Assembly: GCA_020636475.1 (NCBI GenBank)
Contig: JACJXU010000001.1
Span: 62,001 to 126,000, forward strand
Length of the DNA stretch: 64,000 nucleotides
Direction of reading: 5' to 3'
Origin: Chitinophagales bacterium
Lineage (GTDB): Bacteria; Bacteroidota; Bacteroidia; Chitinophagales; UBA2359
The notes beneath the pieces were generated by a model, which had not been told where the DNA came from, did no database searches, and saw only the letters and a program-made list of their open reading frames with translations. This document shows, piece after piece, positions 35,639-45,169 of the stretch; within the stretch, counting starts at the first letter, position 1; every line of letters starts with the position of its first letter. A program made the position numbers and the translations under genes.

Positions 35639-38092
35639 ATGAACGAAATCCAGTACATAGGTGAGCGACTTTGGCTGGGAAATTTAGGTCATTTTTTCAC
35701 CTTACTCAGTATGGCTGCTTCCTTGCTTGCTGCAATAGCCTACGCCATTAGTTTTTCCCACCGCAAAAATGAAATTGTAGCCAATTCGTGGAGAAAACTG
35801 GCACGCGCCGGATTTTTTACGCACGCGTTTTCTATTTTCGCTATTGTAGCCATTCTCTTTTACCTTATTTTCAAACATTACTTCGAGTACCAATACGTTT
35901 GGCAACATTCTTCTTTAGACTTGCCGGTATATTACATGCTTTCCTGCTTTTGGGAAGGGCAAGAAGGAAGTTTTTTGCTTTGGTCGTTTTGGAATGCGGT
36001 ATTATCGCTCATTATTATCATAAAAGGAGGCGGAAAATGGGAAGCTCCCGTACTTTCTACGGTTAGCTGGGTACAAGTATTTTTGGCGACAATGCTTATT
36101 GGCATTTATATAGGCAGCTACAAATTGGGTAGCAGTCCTTTCGCACTTATGCGCCAGAATATGCCCGCCAATCCGCTTTTTATGAATCCAGAATACGTCA
36201 GCCTCATCAAAGACGGCAACGGCTTAAATCCGCTTTTGCAAAACTACTGGATGGTTATTCACCCGCCGGTACTGTTTTTAGGATTCTCGGCAAGTTTGTT
36301 TCCTTTTGCGTACAGTATCGCTGCAATGTTGTTCAACGATTTTAGTCGTATTTGGGCAAATATTACCTTGCGCTGGACGCTTTTTACCAGTGCTATTTTG
36401 GGAATTGGTATTCTCATGGGTGGTGCGTGGGCATACGAATCGCTTAGTTTTGGCGGCTATTGGGCTTGGGACCCCGTAGAAAATGCTTCTTTGGTACCTT
36501 GGATTTTTAGTATTGCCGGATTGCATACCTTAATGGCGTATCGCAGCACGGGACACGCCTTAAAATCTACCTTATTTTTCCTGATGGGAAGTTTTTGGCT
36601 GGTACTCTACTCTACTTTCCTTACCCGAAGCGGCATTCTGGGCGATACCAGCGTTCACGCTTTCACCGACTTGGGAATGAGTGGACAACTCTTGGTATTT
36701 ATGCTCACTTTTATCATTGCCTCTGCCATTTTATTTATAGTAAAATTGCTTTCTTTGCCGCAACCTGCCAAAGAAGAAAGTGCTTACTCGCGCGAACTTT
36801 GGCTTTTTGTAGGTTCGCTGGTGGCGGTTATTCTGGCAACTATGATTGGTATTGATACTTCTTGGCCCGCTATTAATAAAATTACGGGCGGTTCGCGTGT
36901 CATTATTGACCCTATTAGCCATTACAATCGCTATAGTGCGTGGTTTACGGTAGCTATTTTAATTTTTGTAGCGGTTACGCAATATTTCAAATTTAAAAAT
37001 ACCGATACTGCCAAATGGGCGAAAGACCTTGCCCTTCCTTTGGGAATAAGTGCAGTGCTTACCATTATTATTACTTGGGCGGCAGATTTCAGCTTTTTTA
37101 TTACCTACAAACTCTTCAATAGCGTTGAAGTACCATTTTTGTCGGTGTATATGTTGTTGATGTTTTCGTCCATATTTGCTATTGTTGCCAATATTCAGTA
37201 TTTCTTTACAGTATTAAAAGGCAAAGCCAAAGTTTCGGGTGCGTCCGTAGCGCATGTAGGTTTTGGTTTAATGATTTTAGGCGTTTTATTTTCGGCGGGG
37301 AAAAAAGAAGTGCTTTCTATTAATACCCTTTTCGATTTTAAAGATGTAGAAAACGAACAGTTTAAGCGCGAAAACATTTTACTCTCCAAAAATATGCCCG
37401 TCCAAATGGGCGATTATTGGGTAACTTACAAGTCCGACTCCACGCAACGTTTTGATACGTATTATGCTATACAATACCAACAGAAAGCCAACCAAAGCGA
37501 TGTCCCTTCTCGAACATTTACCCTATATCCGTCTGCACAGATAAATCCTAAAATGGGCTTAATTTCTAATCCCGACACACGTCATTTTTGGGACAAAGAC
37601 ATTTTTAGTTTCATTTCTTCCGTTCCCGACCGCACTGCCGAATCGGAAGAAGGGCTTTCGCTGAAAGAGGCAGAGCTTAGTGTAGGCGATACAGTTGCGG
37701 TAAATAATGCTTTAATTATACTGGAAGCCATAGACCCAAATCCCAGCAAGGAAGACTATTTTCCTTTGGCAGGCGATGTTGCTGCCGGCGCGAAATTACA
37801 AGTGCTGGGCATCGAAAAAAATTATAGGCTGGAGCCTTTGTACGTAATTCGCAATCTGGAAGAAACGCACTACGAAGATAAAGTAGAAGACTTAGGGCTT
37901 ACGGCGCGTTTTGAAAAAATATATCCCGACAAAGGAAAGATAAAATTGCAATTTATATCGCAAACCCCAAAGCCGGAGTATGTGATTATGAAGGTGATAA
38001 AATTTCCTTTCATAAATCTCTTGTGGTTGGGCTGTATTATTATGTCTATCGGATTTTTTATCAGTTTGCGCTATCGGCAGCATGCGAAATAG
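35639..38092 (+). CDS. ccmF: Cytochrome c heme lyase subunit CcmF (cytochrome c assembly protein)
   Basis: An 817-residue polytopic membrane protein of the heme-handling family. The tryptophan-rich WWD-type motif reads LSFGGYWAWDPVENASLVPW near residues 276-295, and there are about 14 membrane helices, with a large periplasmic domain at the C-terminal side (about 570-790). CcmF takes heme from CcmE and attaches it to apocytochrome c. The other Ccm genes (A, B, C, H) are not adjacent. TACCTTTG at 35606-35613 is a likely -7 box, so it may have its own promoter. Confidence 0.92.
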   Translation: MNEIQYIGERLWLGNLGHFFTLLSMAASLLAAIAYAISFSHRKNEIVANSWRKLARAGFFTHAFSIFAIVAILFYLIFKHYFEYQYVWQHSSLDLPVYYMLSCFWEGQEGSFLLWSFWNAVLSLIIIIKGGGKWEAPVLSTVSWVQVFLATMLIGIYIGSYKLGSSPFALMRQNMPANPLFMNPEYVSLIKDGNGLNPLLQNYWMVIHPPVLFLGFSASLFPFAYSIAAMLFNDFSRIWANITLRWTLFTSAILGIGILMGGAWAYESLSFGGYWAWDPVENASLVPWIFSIAGLHTLMAYRSTGHALKSTLFFLMGSFWLVLYSTFLTRSGILGDTSVHAFTDLGMSGQLLVFMLTFIIASAILFIVKLLSLPQPAKEESAYSRELWLFVGSLVAVILATMIGIDTSWPAINKITGGSRVIIDPISHYNRYSAWFTVAILIFVAVTQYFKFKNTDTAKWAKDLALPLGISAVLTIIITWAADFSFFITYKLFNSVEVPFLSVYMLLMFSSIFAIVANIQYFFTVLKGKAKVSGASVAHVGFGLMILGVLFSAGKKEVLSINTLFDFKDVENEQFKRENILLSKNMPVQMGDYWVTYKSDSTQRFDTYYAIQYQQKANQSDVPSRTFTLYPSAQINPKMGLISNPDTRHFWDKDIFSFISSVPDRTAESEEGLSLKEAELSVGDTVAVNNALIILEAIDPNPSKEDYFPLAGDVAAGAKLQVLGIEKNYRLEPLYVIRNLEETHYEDKVEDLGLTARFEKIYPDKGKIKLQFISQTPKPEYVIMKVIKFPFINLLWLGCIIMSIGFFISLRYRQHAK

Positions 38093-38105
38093 GGTGTAAT
38101 TTTTA

Positions 38106-39275
38106 TTATCCCAAAACTCCGCCAATATACAACACCAAGCCTTTTAAGTATTCGCCTTCGGGATGATAAATACTAATAGGATGGTCGGCGGGTTGATGCA
38201 ACTGATACAGTATTTTCACTTCGCGATGTGCATCGGCGGCGGCGGCAAAAATTATTTTCCGAAACAAATCGCTATCTATTACCTGCGAACACGAAAAAGT
38301 GAACAAAATACTGCCTTCGGGAGCTTGCCGAAACACTTGTAGGTTTATTTGTTTATAGCCTTGCGCCGCTTGTTTCACCGCCGAACGATGTTTGGCAAAA
38401 GCTGGAGGGTCTAATACATACACATCATATTTTTCGGGCATTTGCCGCAAAAACTGAAAGCAATCGGCTACAATTCCTTCGTGTTTGGCTTGCGGAAAAT
38501 TCAAGGCTACGTTTTCATTGGCTAAGGCAATTGCTTTTTCCGACACATCTACCGAATGAACCATTTGCGCTTTGCCCGCCAGCGCATACACCGAAAAACC
38601 GCCGGAATAAGCAAAAGCATTGAGTACTTTTTTGCCTTCGGTCATTGTGCCCAGCAAGGCTCGGTTGAGACGTTGGTCTAAGAAAAACCCTGTTTTTTGT
38701 CCTGTTTCCCAATTTACTTTAAACCGTAAATTATTTTCCAACACAATATTTTCATTCCGAAAATCAGCATTTTTGTGCCACAATACAGCAGCATCGTTCT
38801 CCGATGATTTGTCATAAATAAGTTCCAAATCCAGATTCGGCAAATTTTTCAAAACAGGCAACCACTCACTTTGGCTGCGCAGCATACCTTCGGTGTGACA
38901 TTGTACTACGGCAGTTCGGTCGTAAATATCCACTACCAGCCCCGGCAAATCATCTGCTTCGCCGTGAACTAGCCTAAAACAGTTGGTAAACTGTGAAGGA
39001 AAACCCCAAGCAAGGCGTTGGCGCAATGCTTTGTGTAAAGCATTTTCCCAAAAATTGGCGGCGGGCTTTTTTTCGCCAAAAACCAACATGCGCACTGCTA
39101 TACTTCCTTTGTAGTAATGCCCGAAGCCAAGCGTATTTTGCTGTGCATCACATACTTCTACCCAATCGCCATTTTGTATATTTTCGGGTGTTTTTGCGAT
39201 AGCACCGGAAAAAATCCAAGGATGATAATTGCGTACCGATTTTTCTTTTTTGGGTTTTAATACGAGCTTGTTCAT
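38106..39275 (-). CDS. RlmI-like class I rRNA methyltransferase
   Basis: A 389-residue protein with an N-terminal PUA domain (KPKKEKSVRNYHPWIFSGAI), an EEHEAD-like middle, and a C-terminal Rossmann methyltransferase domain (VLNAFAYSGGFSVYAL as motif I; YVLDPPAFAK as the catalytic DPPxF motif). The layout matches RlmI, which makes m5C1962 in 23S rRNA, and related enzymes. The start is ATG 39275, two codons into a longer frame. It is convergent with ccmF. Confidence 0.9.
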   Translation of the reverse strand: MNKLVLKPKKEKSVRNYHPWIFSGAIAKTPENIQNGDWVEVCDAQQNTLGFGHYYKGSIAVRMLVFGEKKPAANFWENALHKALRQRLAWGFPSQFTNCFRLVHGEADDLPGLVVDIYDRTAVVQCHTEGMLRSQSEWLPVLKNLPNLDLELIYDKSSENDAAVLWHKNADFRNENIVLENNLRFKVNWETGQKTGFFLDQRLNRALLGTMTEGKKVLNAFAYSGGFSVYALAGKAQMVHSVDVSEKAIALANENVALNFPQAKHEGIVADCFQFLRQMPEKYDVYVLDPPAFAKHRSAVKQAAQGYKQINLQVFRQAPEGSILFTFSCSQVIDSDLFRKIIFAAAADAHREVKILYQLHQPADHPISIYHPEGEYLKGLVLYIGGVLG

Positions 39276-39315
39276 GTACAAAGCCAGTTATTTCGGAATT
39301 TGAAAAAAGAAAAAA

Positions 39316-40131
39316 TTAACTATTGTGTAAGTGTACCACTCTTTGCGGGAACGGAATTTCGATTTTAGCTTTGTCTAACGCCAATTTCCCTGTCTCCAAC
39401 AAATCTACCGTCACTCTTGGTTTGTTGGCGGGATTTACCCAAGGGCGAAGTGCTAAATTGACAGAACTATCCGCCAAATTCGTCACCACTACTTCGGCGG
39501 CAGGACTATCTAATACCAAAGGATTATTTTTCATCACTTCCAACAAAACATTTCGCGCTTGCGCAATATCTGAGCCGTAACTTATACCTATAGGCACATT
39601 CAGGCGAATATGATTATTGGCAGTAGTTACCGTCATGCGATTGTTGGCGATGATGCCGTTGGGAATAATATGACGCACATTATCGTTATCTTCAATAATA
39701 GAATTAAACACCTGAATTTCGCGTACGGTGCCTTCTACGTCTTGGGTTTTTATATAATCGCCTACTTTAAACGGGCGGAAAAACAACAAGAGTGTAGTTC
39801 CGGCAAAATTGGATAAACTTCCTTGTAGTGCCAAGCCTACGGCTAAACCCGCCGCACCCAAAATGGCTAAAAAAGAAGCTGTTTGAATACCCAAAGTAGC
39901 AGCAATAGCCAAAAATAAAGAAATTTTTAGAAAAATACTGATAATTGAGAGTAAAAAAGGGCTGAGTGTTGGGTCAATTTTTCTTTTGTTAAAAGCATTT
40001 TTTATCACTTTTAAGAAAAAATTGATGAGTCCATATCCTACAATAAATAGTAAAATTGCCAATACTATTCTTCCGGCTATTGAGATGAGATAAGGCACCA
40101 TACTCTCAAAATGTTGTGCAAGTTCGATCAT
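39316..40131 (-). CDS. Small-conductance mechanosensitive channel, MscS family
   Basis: A 271-residue channel with three N-terminal membrane helices (about residues 12-35, 58-80, 85-108). The pore-lining helix has GAAGLAVGLALQGSLSNFAGT, and the beta domain begins FFRPFKVGDYI, both signatures of MscS, followed by an RNxxI-like segment. It would open on hypo-osmotic shock in the inner membrane. It stands alone, next to the RlmI-like gene on the same strand. Confidence 0.94.
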   Translation of the reverse strand: MIELAQHFESMVPYLISIAGRIVLAILLFIVGYGLINFFLKVIKNAFNKRKIDPTLSPFLLSIISIFLKISLFLAIAATLGIQTASFLAILGAAGLAVGLALQGSLSNFAGTTLLLFFRPFKVGDYIKTQDVEGTVREIQVFNSIIEDNDNVRHIIPNGIIANNRMTVTTANNHIRLNVPIGISYGSDIAQARNVLLEVMKNNPLVLDSPAAEVVVTNLADSSVNLALRPWVNPANKPRVTVDLLETGKLALDKAKIEIPFPQRVVHLHNS

Positions 40132-40240
40132 ACGTTTTTAATTGTTATTTTGCAGCAAAGTTAGTAAAACCGTCTTAATTTTTGCATTTCAATGGTACAA
40201 ATCATATTTAGCCTGTATAAAACAAATTGACTTTTATGGC

Positions 40241-40271
40241 TTGATATTCGTTAAAATATCACGTACCTTTG
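40241..40271 (+). promoter_or_regulatory. Bacteroidota-type promoter of proC
   Basis: TTG (40241-40243), 20-base spacer, TACCTTTG (40264-40271). It lies 29 bases before the TTG start codon of proC and supports that start over the longer open frame. Confidence 0.62.
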
Positions 40272-40300
40272 CGTTTTGTATTTTCACAAACACAAACATA

Positions 40301-41119
40301 TTGAAAACATTAATTATAGGCGGCGGCACCATGGGAAAAACCTACGCACGCAGTTTTTTGGAAACGCGTGTGCTTCGTTGGAGCGAGCTTTCGATATTGG
40401 AAATTAATCCTTCCTTCCACGAAGATTTGATTCAAAACAAATTAGGTACTATTTACGGTCAGGCGGATAGTTTTATTGCTTCGCAAGAGTTGATTATTTT
40501 TGCCGTAAAACCCCAAGATGCTCACGCGGCTTTTGAGCATATCCGTCCATTTGTACAACCCAATCAAGTAGCTCTTTCCATCATGGCAGGGGTGAAAATG
40601 GACACGATTATGCAAGGCGTAGGACTTAGCAAAATTATTCGTGCAATGCCCAACTTGCCGGCGCAAATAGGCATGGGAATGACGGCATTTACGGCTACTG
40701 ATGAAGTAAATCGCCAAGAATTGATAGTAGTACAAAACTTGTTGGGAACTACGGGAATGGTGCTATATTTTGAAAACGAAGACCAAATAGATGCTGCTAC
40801 GGCTATTTCGGGTTCGGGACCTGCCTACGTGTATTATTTTATGGATAATATGATACAAGCAGCCCTTAATTTGGGTTTCAACGAATCGCAAGCGGAACAG
40901 TTGGTGTGGCAAACTTTTATGGGCTCGGTGCACTTGTTGTCGAAAAAACACCTTACGCCCAACGAGTGGATTTCTAAAGTAGCTTCTAAAGGCGGTACTA
41001 CCGAAGCTGCACTGGAAATTTTTAATACTCGAAACATTGACAAAGATATTATTGAAGGGATTTTGGCGGCACACACGCGCGCCGTCGATTTGGGAAAACT
41101 AACCAATAAGCAAGACTAA
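40301..41119 (+). CDS. proC: Pyrroline-5-carboxylate reductase
   Basis: A 272-residue ProC, the last enzyme of proline synthesis. The open frame runs back to 40142, but the Rossmann start KTLIIGGGTMGKTYA begins at the TTG at 40301, with a promoter just upstream. The NAD(P)-binding motif is GGGTMG; the active-site region SGSGPAYVYYFMDNM and the C-terminal SKGGTTEAAL segment are present. Length is typical. Confidence 0.93.
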   Translation: MKTLIIGGGTMGKTYARSFLETRVLRWSELSILEINPSFHEDLIQNKLGTIYGQADSFIASQELIIFAVKPQDAHAAFEHIRPFVQPNQVALSIMAGVKMDTIMQGVGLSKIIRAMPNLPAQIGMGMTAFTATDEVNRQELIVVQNLLGTTGMVLYFENEDQIDAATAISGSGPAYVYYFMDNMIQAALNLGFNESQAEQLVWQTFMGSVHLLSKKHLTPNEWISKVASKGGTTEAALEIFNTRNIDKDIIEGILAAHTRAVDLGKLTNKQD

Positions 41120-41149
41120 TCCTTTGTTTTTAGCTAAAAAATGATTTTT

Positions 41150-41908
41150 ATGACAAAATATCGTATTGTAGTTTTATTATTTTTGGGTATTACCATTTGG
41201 AGTGGATGCAAGCGTGGTGCCAATGACCCGTTTTTTTCGTTTAATTCGCGCGATGCACGCGTAATTAATACTTGGGAACTCGCTACTTATCAGTACAAGG
41301 AAAAAAATTCTTCTGGTGTTAATATTCATTTTAACAACATAAAGTGCGACGAATTGAATGAAACGGGCGAAACCTTGCTTTCTACCGATGTTGAAAATGA
41401 GTTTGCTACCGATAATTTAATTGCCAAAATTACCGAAGCAGAAGGAAGTATTGGCAACAGCCGCAATTTTGATATTGATTTTAATTTTGAATTGGAAATA
41501 AAGCAAGACAATCATTACACCGTAAGTGGCTATTATAATTATTATGACGATGTGAGTAATCATCAAATAGATGGCGAAATTATTGTAACCGAAAGCGAGT
41601 GGTTTTGGATGGATAGTCAAAAAGATAAGATTTCCTTGATGTTACTTAATTTTCCGGAGATAAATACGGCAAATATTTTGGAAAATGGTGTTCCCATAAG
41701 TTACGTGAACAATAAAATTATTGAGATTGACGAATTGCGCAAGGACAAAATGGTGTGGACAGAAAACAGCGATTTTAGCTATGACGGCAATGTATCTTCC
41801 GACAGTTTTATTGTAAACGACACCATAGAGGGTTGCAAAAAAATAACGTACTTTTTTGAGCGGCAACAAATTGAAGGCATGTGGGAATTTGTACCTAAAG
41901 GCGAATAG
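41150..41908 (+). CDS. Lipoprotein of unknown function
   Basis: A 252-residue lipoprotein starting MTKYRIVVLLFLG (ATG 41150) with lipobox WSGC. The body is beta-rich and acidic with paired short strands (NHYTVSGYYNYYDDVS, EIIVTESEWFWMD), which resembles the lipocalin-like lipoproteins common in Bacteroidota, but I do not claim that family. It follows proC by 30 bases and may share its transcript. Confidence 0.72.
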   Translation: MTKYRIVVLLFLGITIWSGCKRGANDPFFSFNSRDARVINTWELATYQYKEKNSSGVNIHFNNIKCDELNETGETLLSTDVENEFATDNLIAKITEAEGSIGNSRNFDIDFNFELEIKQDNHYTVSGYYNYYDDVSNHQIDGEIIVTESEWFWMDSQKDKISLMLLNFPEINTANILENGVPISYVNNKIIEIDELRKDKMVWTENSDFSYDGNVSSDSFIVNDTIEGCKKITYFFERQQIEGMWEFVPKGE

Positions 41909-41938
41909 TGTTTTAGACCTTTTTACGCTTTCTACAAT

Positions 41939-43174
41939 TTATTCTTTCGCCAATTTTACTTTATCGTTTTCACTCAATCCGTCTTTAATTTCGATGTAAA
42001 TACCATCGGACAAACCTGTTTTTATTAGTTTTTTCTCAAATTCTTGTGGCGCAGTTTCAACCCAAACCCACGAGCTGTCGTTTTTCATTTCCACCACACT
42101 TTCTTCTATTGCCAGTACGTCTTTCTTTTGTTCCAGCACAATGTCGGCGTTGGCACTGTATCCGGCGCGTATAAAATCTTCGGGCGAAAGGTCTAAGGTT
42201 GCTTCAATATCGAACTTTATCGTTCCTTCTTCTTCTATACCTTTCGGCGCGATATAAGTAAGTTTGGCATTGTATTTTTTGTCCTGAATAGCACCAATAG
42301 TGAGAATCAAATCCATACCCAATTTCAATTTTCCCACCTCCGACTCGTCAATTTTACCCTTAAAAATCATATCTTTCAAGTCGGCGATACTGGCAATCGT
42401 TGTTCCGGCATTGAAAGTGTTGCTCTCTATTACCGAAGTTCCTTCTTTTACCGGCACTTCCAGAACAGTACCTGTTACGGTAGCGCGCACTACATTCGAT
42501 ACTTGCTGTACATTTTTGGTAGCCCCTTCTTTGAGCAGTTGCAAATTGTTTTGAGCGGTTTCGTAGCGACTTTGGGCTAAGTCAAGTTCATTTTGGTAGG
42601 TGCTGAGGCTGCGATTGGTAGTGGTTTGCGACACATCGTACGCATTTTTGGCAATATCAAAAGCATTTTTATACTGCAAATATTCCTGCTCCGAAATAAG
42701 TTTTTCGGTATAAAGTTGTTGGTAGCGTTGCCAATCTTTTTGGGCTTGTTCAAAATTCAATTTCGCCTGTTGAGTAAGTTCGCCGTTTTGGGTCATGTTT
42801 TCTTGCCGTTGCAATTCTTTGCGCGCATTGTCCAGCGCAATTTTTGCTTGACTAAGTTCTGCTTGGGCACGATTGAGCGAAAGGGCATCGGGAACTAATT
42901 TTATTTTGGCAATTTCCTGTCCTACTTGTACGTTTTGTCCGGGTTCTACAAATATTTTTTCTACAATGCCCGACACACGCGGAATAATAGCGACTTCTTT
43001 TTCGGGAACAATAGAACCTGTTGCCAAAGTTTTTTGCACAATATCGCGCTTGGCGGCGTGCAAAATTTCGTAGTTTTCAGGTATTTTTTTGCTTTTTTGG
43101 TAAAAATAATACATCAAACCCACCGAAGCGAGCAGAAAAAATAAGACCGTTGCCCAGATTAAAATACGTTTCAC
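41939..43174 (-). CDS. Periplasmic adaptor subunit of an efflux pump (HlyD/MacA family)
   Basis: A 411-residue membrane-fusion protein: N-terminal membrane anchor (residues 4-24), barrel-sandwich halves split by a long coiled coil (about residues 100-215, with TQQAKLNFEQAQKDWQRYQQLY and TYQNELDLAQSRYETAQNN), then the VTGTVLEVPVKEGTSV lipoyl half and a beta barrel (EESVVEM near the end). GTG start at 43174. It is the last gene of an operon with the redoxin and the permease; MacA-like adaptors work with MacB-type permeases and TolC. Confidence 0.92.
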   Translation of the reverse strand: MKRILIWATVLFFLLASVGLMYYFYQKSKKIPENYEILHAAKRDIVQKTLATGSIVPEKEVAIIPRVSGIVEKIFVEPGQNVQVGQEIAKIKLVPDALSLNRAQAELSQAKIALDNARKELQRQENMTQNGELTQQAKLNFEQAQKDWQRYQQLYTEKLISEQEYLQYKNAFDIAKNAYDVSQTTTNRSLSTYQNELDLAQSRYETAQNNLQLLKEGATKNVQQVSNVVRATVTGTVLEVPVKEGTSVIESNTFNAGTTIASIADLKDMIFKGKIDESEVGKLKLGMDLILTIGAIQDKKYNAKLTYIAPKGIEEEGTIKFDIEATLDLSPEDFIRAGYSANADIVLEQKKDVLAIEESVVEMKNDSSWVWVETAPQEFEKKLIKTGLSDGIYIEIKDGLSENDKVKLAKE

Positions 43175-43201
43175 GAAATGTTTTTTAGATTTTTTTAGGA
43201 A

Positions 43202-43840
43202 TTAGGGTAAGTGTTTTAGCACTTCGCTTACCGAAGCACGATGGTTATAATTGAGGTCGAAATGTTTGTAAATAATTTTGCCGTCAGGCGCAATAAGGTA
43301 CGTTGCGGGTACAGGCAATTCTGCTGTTGTTTGTCCATTGTGTTCGGCAATATCTGTTCTCAACAAAAGTTTTATTTTTCGCTGATAGGCTTCATTTACC
43401 GAAAACAATACTTCGTACTTTTCCATAATAGCTGTCGTAGTATCAGCAATGACAATATTGTCTAAATGATTTTTCTGTACAAATTTTTCTGCATTTTCTA
43501 TCGGCTCGGGCGTTATAGCAATCCAAACAGCATTTTTAGCCGTAATCATTGCCAAAGAATCTTGCACATTTTGCATGTATCTATTGCACACAGGACACCA
43601 TTCGCCCCGATAAAAACTCAAAACAACGTATTTGTCGGACAAGATATCGGATAAATGTACCGTTTCGCCGAAAATATCGCTCGCCGTAAAGTCGGGAGCT
43701 TGTGTGTATAGTTCCAATCCTTGCGGCACATTTTGTGTTGTATCAATACCGTATTTATAATAATTTTGGTGTTTTTGTGCCTGCAAAAGTTGCGTACAAA
43801 ATATTATTCCCCAAAGGATATGCCAAATCTTTTTTTTCAT
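43202..43840 (-). CDS. Peroxiredoxin-like redoxin with signal peptide
   Basis: A 212-residue AhpC/TSA-type protein with a signal peptide (ends near LLQAQ) and the active-site region YRGEWCPVCNRYMQ, giving a CxxC redox pair in a periplasmic or envelope protein. C-terminal parts (APDGKIIYKHFDLNYN) are typical of the AhpC/TSA fold. It lies between the permease and the adaptor with gaps of 18 and 27 bases, so all three are one operon. A redoxin inside an efflux operon is unusual; the link may be to thiol or oxidative stress. Confidence 0.85.
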   Translation of the reverse strand: MKKKIWHILWGIIFCTQLLQAQKHQNYYKYGIDTTQNVPQGLELYTQAPDFTASDIFGETVHLSDILSDKYVVLSFYRGEWCPVCNRYMQNVQDSLAMITAKNAVWIAITPEPIENAEKFVQKNHLDNIVIADTTTAIMEKYEVLFSVNEAYQRKIKLLLRTDIAEHNGQTTAELPVPATYLIAPDGKIIYKHFDLNYNHRASVSEVLKHLP

Positions 43841-43858
43841 TATTGTATAATAGTCATT

Positions 43859-45058
43859 TTATTCGTGCGATAGTGCTTCTACCGGATTTACGGAAGCCGC
43901 TTTCCACGCCGGATAAAATCCTGCCAGTGCTCCGGCAACAACCAATAATACCAAAGCCGACAAGGCAAAGCCCATATTCACTTCGGGTTGGCGAAAAAAC
44001 ATGCTTTCGGATTGTGTGGCGCGCAAAAACTTATCCAATAGTGCCAACAAACCAATACCCAACACCAAACCAATGTATCCGGCAGCAAAAGTAAGCACAA
44101 TAGCTTCTTGTAATATCATGCTAATGATACTGTTGGGCGTAGCACCCAGCGATTTTCGGATGCCAATTTCGCGCGTGCGTTCTTTTACTACCACCAGCAT
44201 TATATTTGCCACGCCAATTATTCCTGCCAAGATAGTTCCAAAGCCCACAATCCATGTAAAGAGTTTGATGCCCGTAAAAACCGACTGAATTTCGGCGGAT
44301 TCGCGGGCTAAACTAAATGAACCTATCGCCTGATTGTCTTCAGGGTGAACTTGGTGTAAACTCCGAAGGGTCGCTTTTATTTTTTCTTCGGCTTGGTCGG
44401 GATTATGCGCTTCTTTTATGTTGCACAGAAACCAAGCAATGCTATTGGGTTGGTTGAAACTTTGTTGCAAGGTGGACAAAGGTAAATAGATAGCGTTTTC
44501 ATCTTCTTGTCCATCGTCGCCATCGCGCGCACTTTTGAGGATACCAATTACCAAGAAATAAACACCCTTTATGCTGATGTAGTTGCCCACCATGTTTTCG
44601 TCATTTTTGCAAAGCAATTTGCGAGCGTATTCGCCTACTACGGCTACTTTTCGTTTTTCGGTTTCGTCTTTGGCGTTTATAAATCGTCCTTGCGGAATTG
44701 TTACGGGCAAAATTTTGGCTAAATCGGGTGTAGTGCCGCTTACTTGAAAGGTGCCTTTTTCGTTGCCAAATTTTACTTGAAACTGCGACTCTAAATAAGC
44801 GCGCGGGGCTAAATATTCTATTTCGGGTACGGAGCGTTGCAAGGCAGCAATATCATCATTGTTAAACCGAATTCTTTTGCCAGGCTTGTAACCCATATAT
44901 GCTTTGGTGGTTTTCATTCCCCAAAAACCCATCATATTATTGGCGAACTTACTAAACTGATGCTTTGTGCCATTTTCTAAGCCGGTACCTGCTCCCAGCA
45001 TTATTACGAGCATAAATATGCCCCAACCAACGCCCAAAGCAGTAAGTGCGGTGCGCAA
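43859..45058 (-). CDS. ABC transporter permease (MacB-like), 5' end uncertain
   Basis: A permease of the FtsX/MacB type: signature LRTALTALGVGWGIFML at the first membrane helix, a large periplasmic domain (about residues 50-270), and GFGTILAGIIGVANIMLVVVKERTREIGIRK plus two more helices at the C-terminus. MacB relatives begin about 20 residues earlier, and codons for FVDIDKWQEIGATLSKHK are present in frame as far as 45118 with no ATG, GTG or TTG; only ATA/ATC codons could serve. The listed start is TTG 45058. No ATPase or second permease is adjacent. Confidence 0.82.
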   Translation of the reverse strand: MRTALTALGVGWGIFMLVIMLGAGTGLENGTKHQFSKFANNMMGFWGMKTTKAYMGYKPGKRIRFNNDDIAALQRSVPEIEYLAPRAYLESQFQVKFGNEKGTFQVSGTTPDLAKILPVTIPQGRFINAKDETEKRKVAVVGEYARKLLCKNDENMVGNYISIKGVYFLVIGILKSARDGDDGQEDENAIYLPLSTLQQSFNQPNSIAWFLCNIKEAHNPDQAEEKIKATLRSLHQVHPEDNQAIGSFSLARESAEIQSVFTGIKLFTWIVGFGTILAGIIGVANIMLVVVKERTREIGIRKSLGATPNSIISMILQEAIVLTFAAGYIGLVLGIGLLALLDKFLRATQSESMFFRQPEVNMGFALSALVLLVVAGALAGFYPAWKAASVNPVEALSHE

Positions 45059-45169
45059 CTTATGTTTGCTTAATGTTGCACCTATTTCTTGCCATTTGTC
45101 TATATCTACGAAACCTATGATAAAAAGTTTTTCGGCTAAAAATTTGGATTATTATTTTGGCGAATGTCT

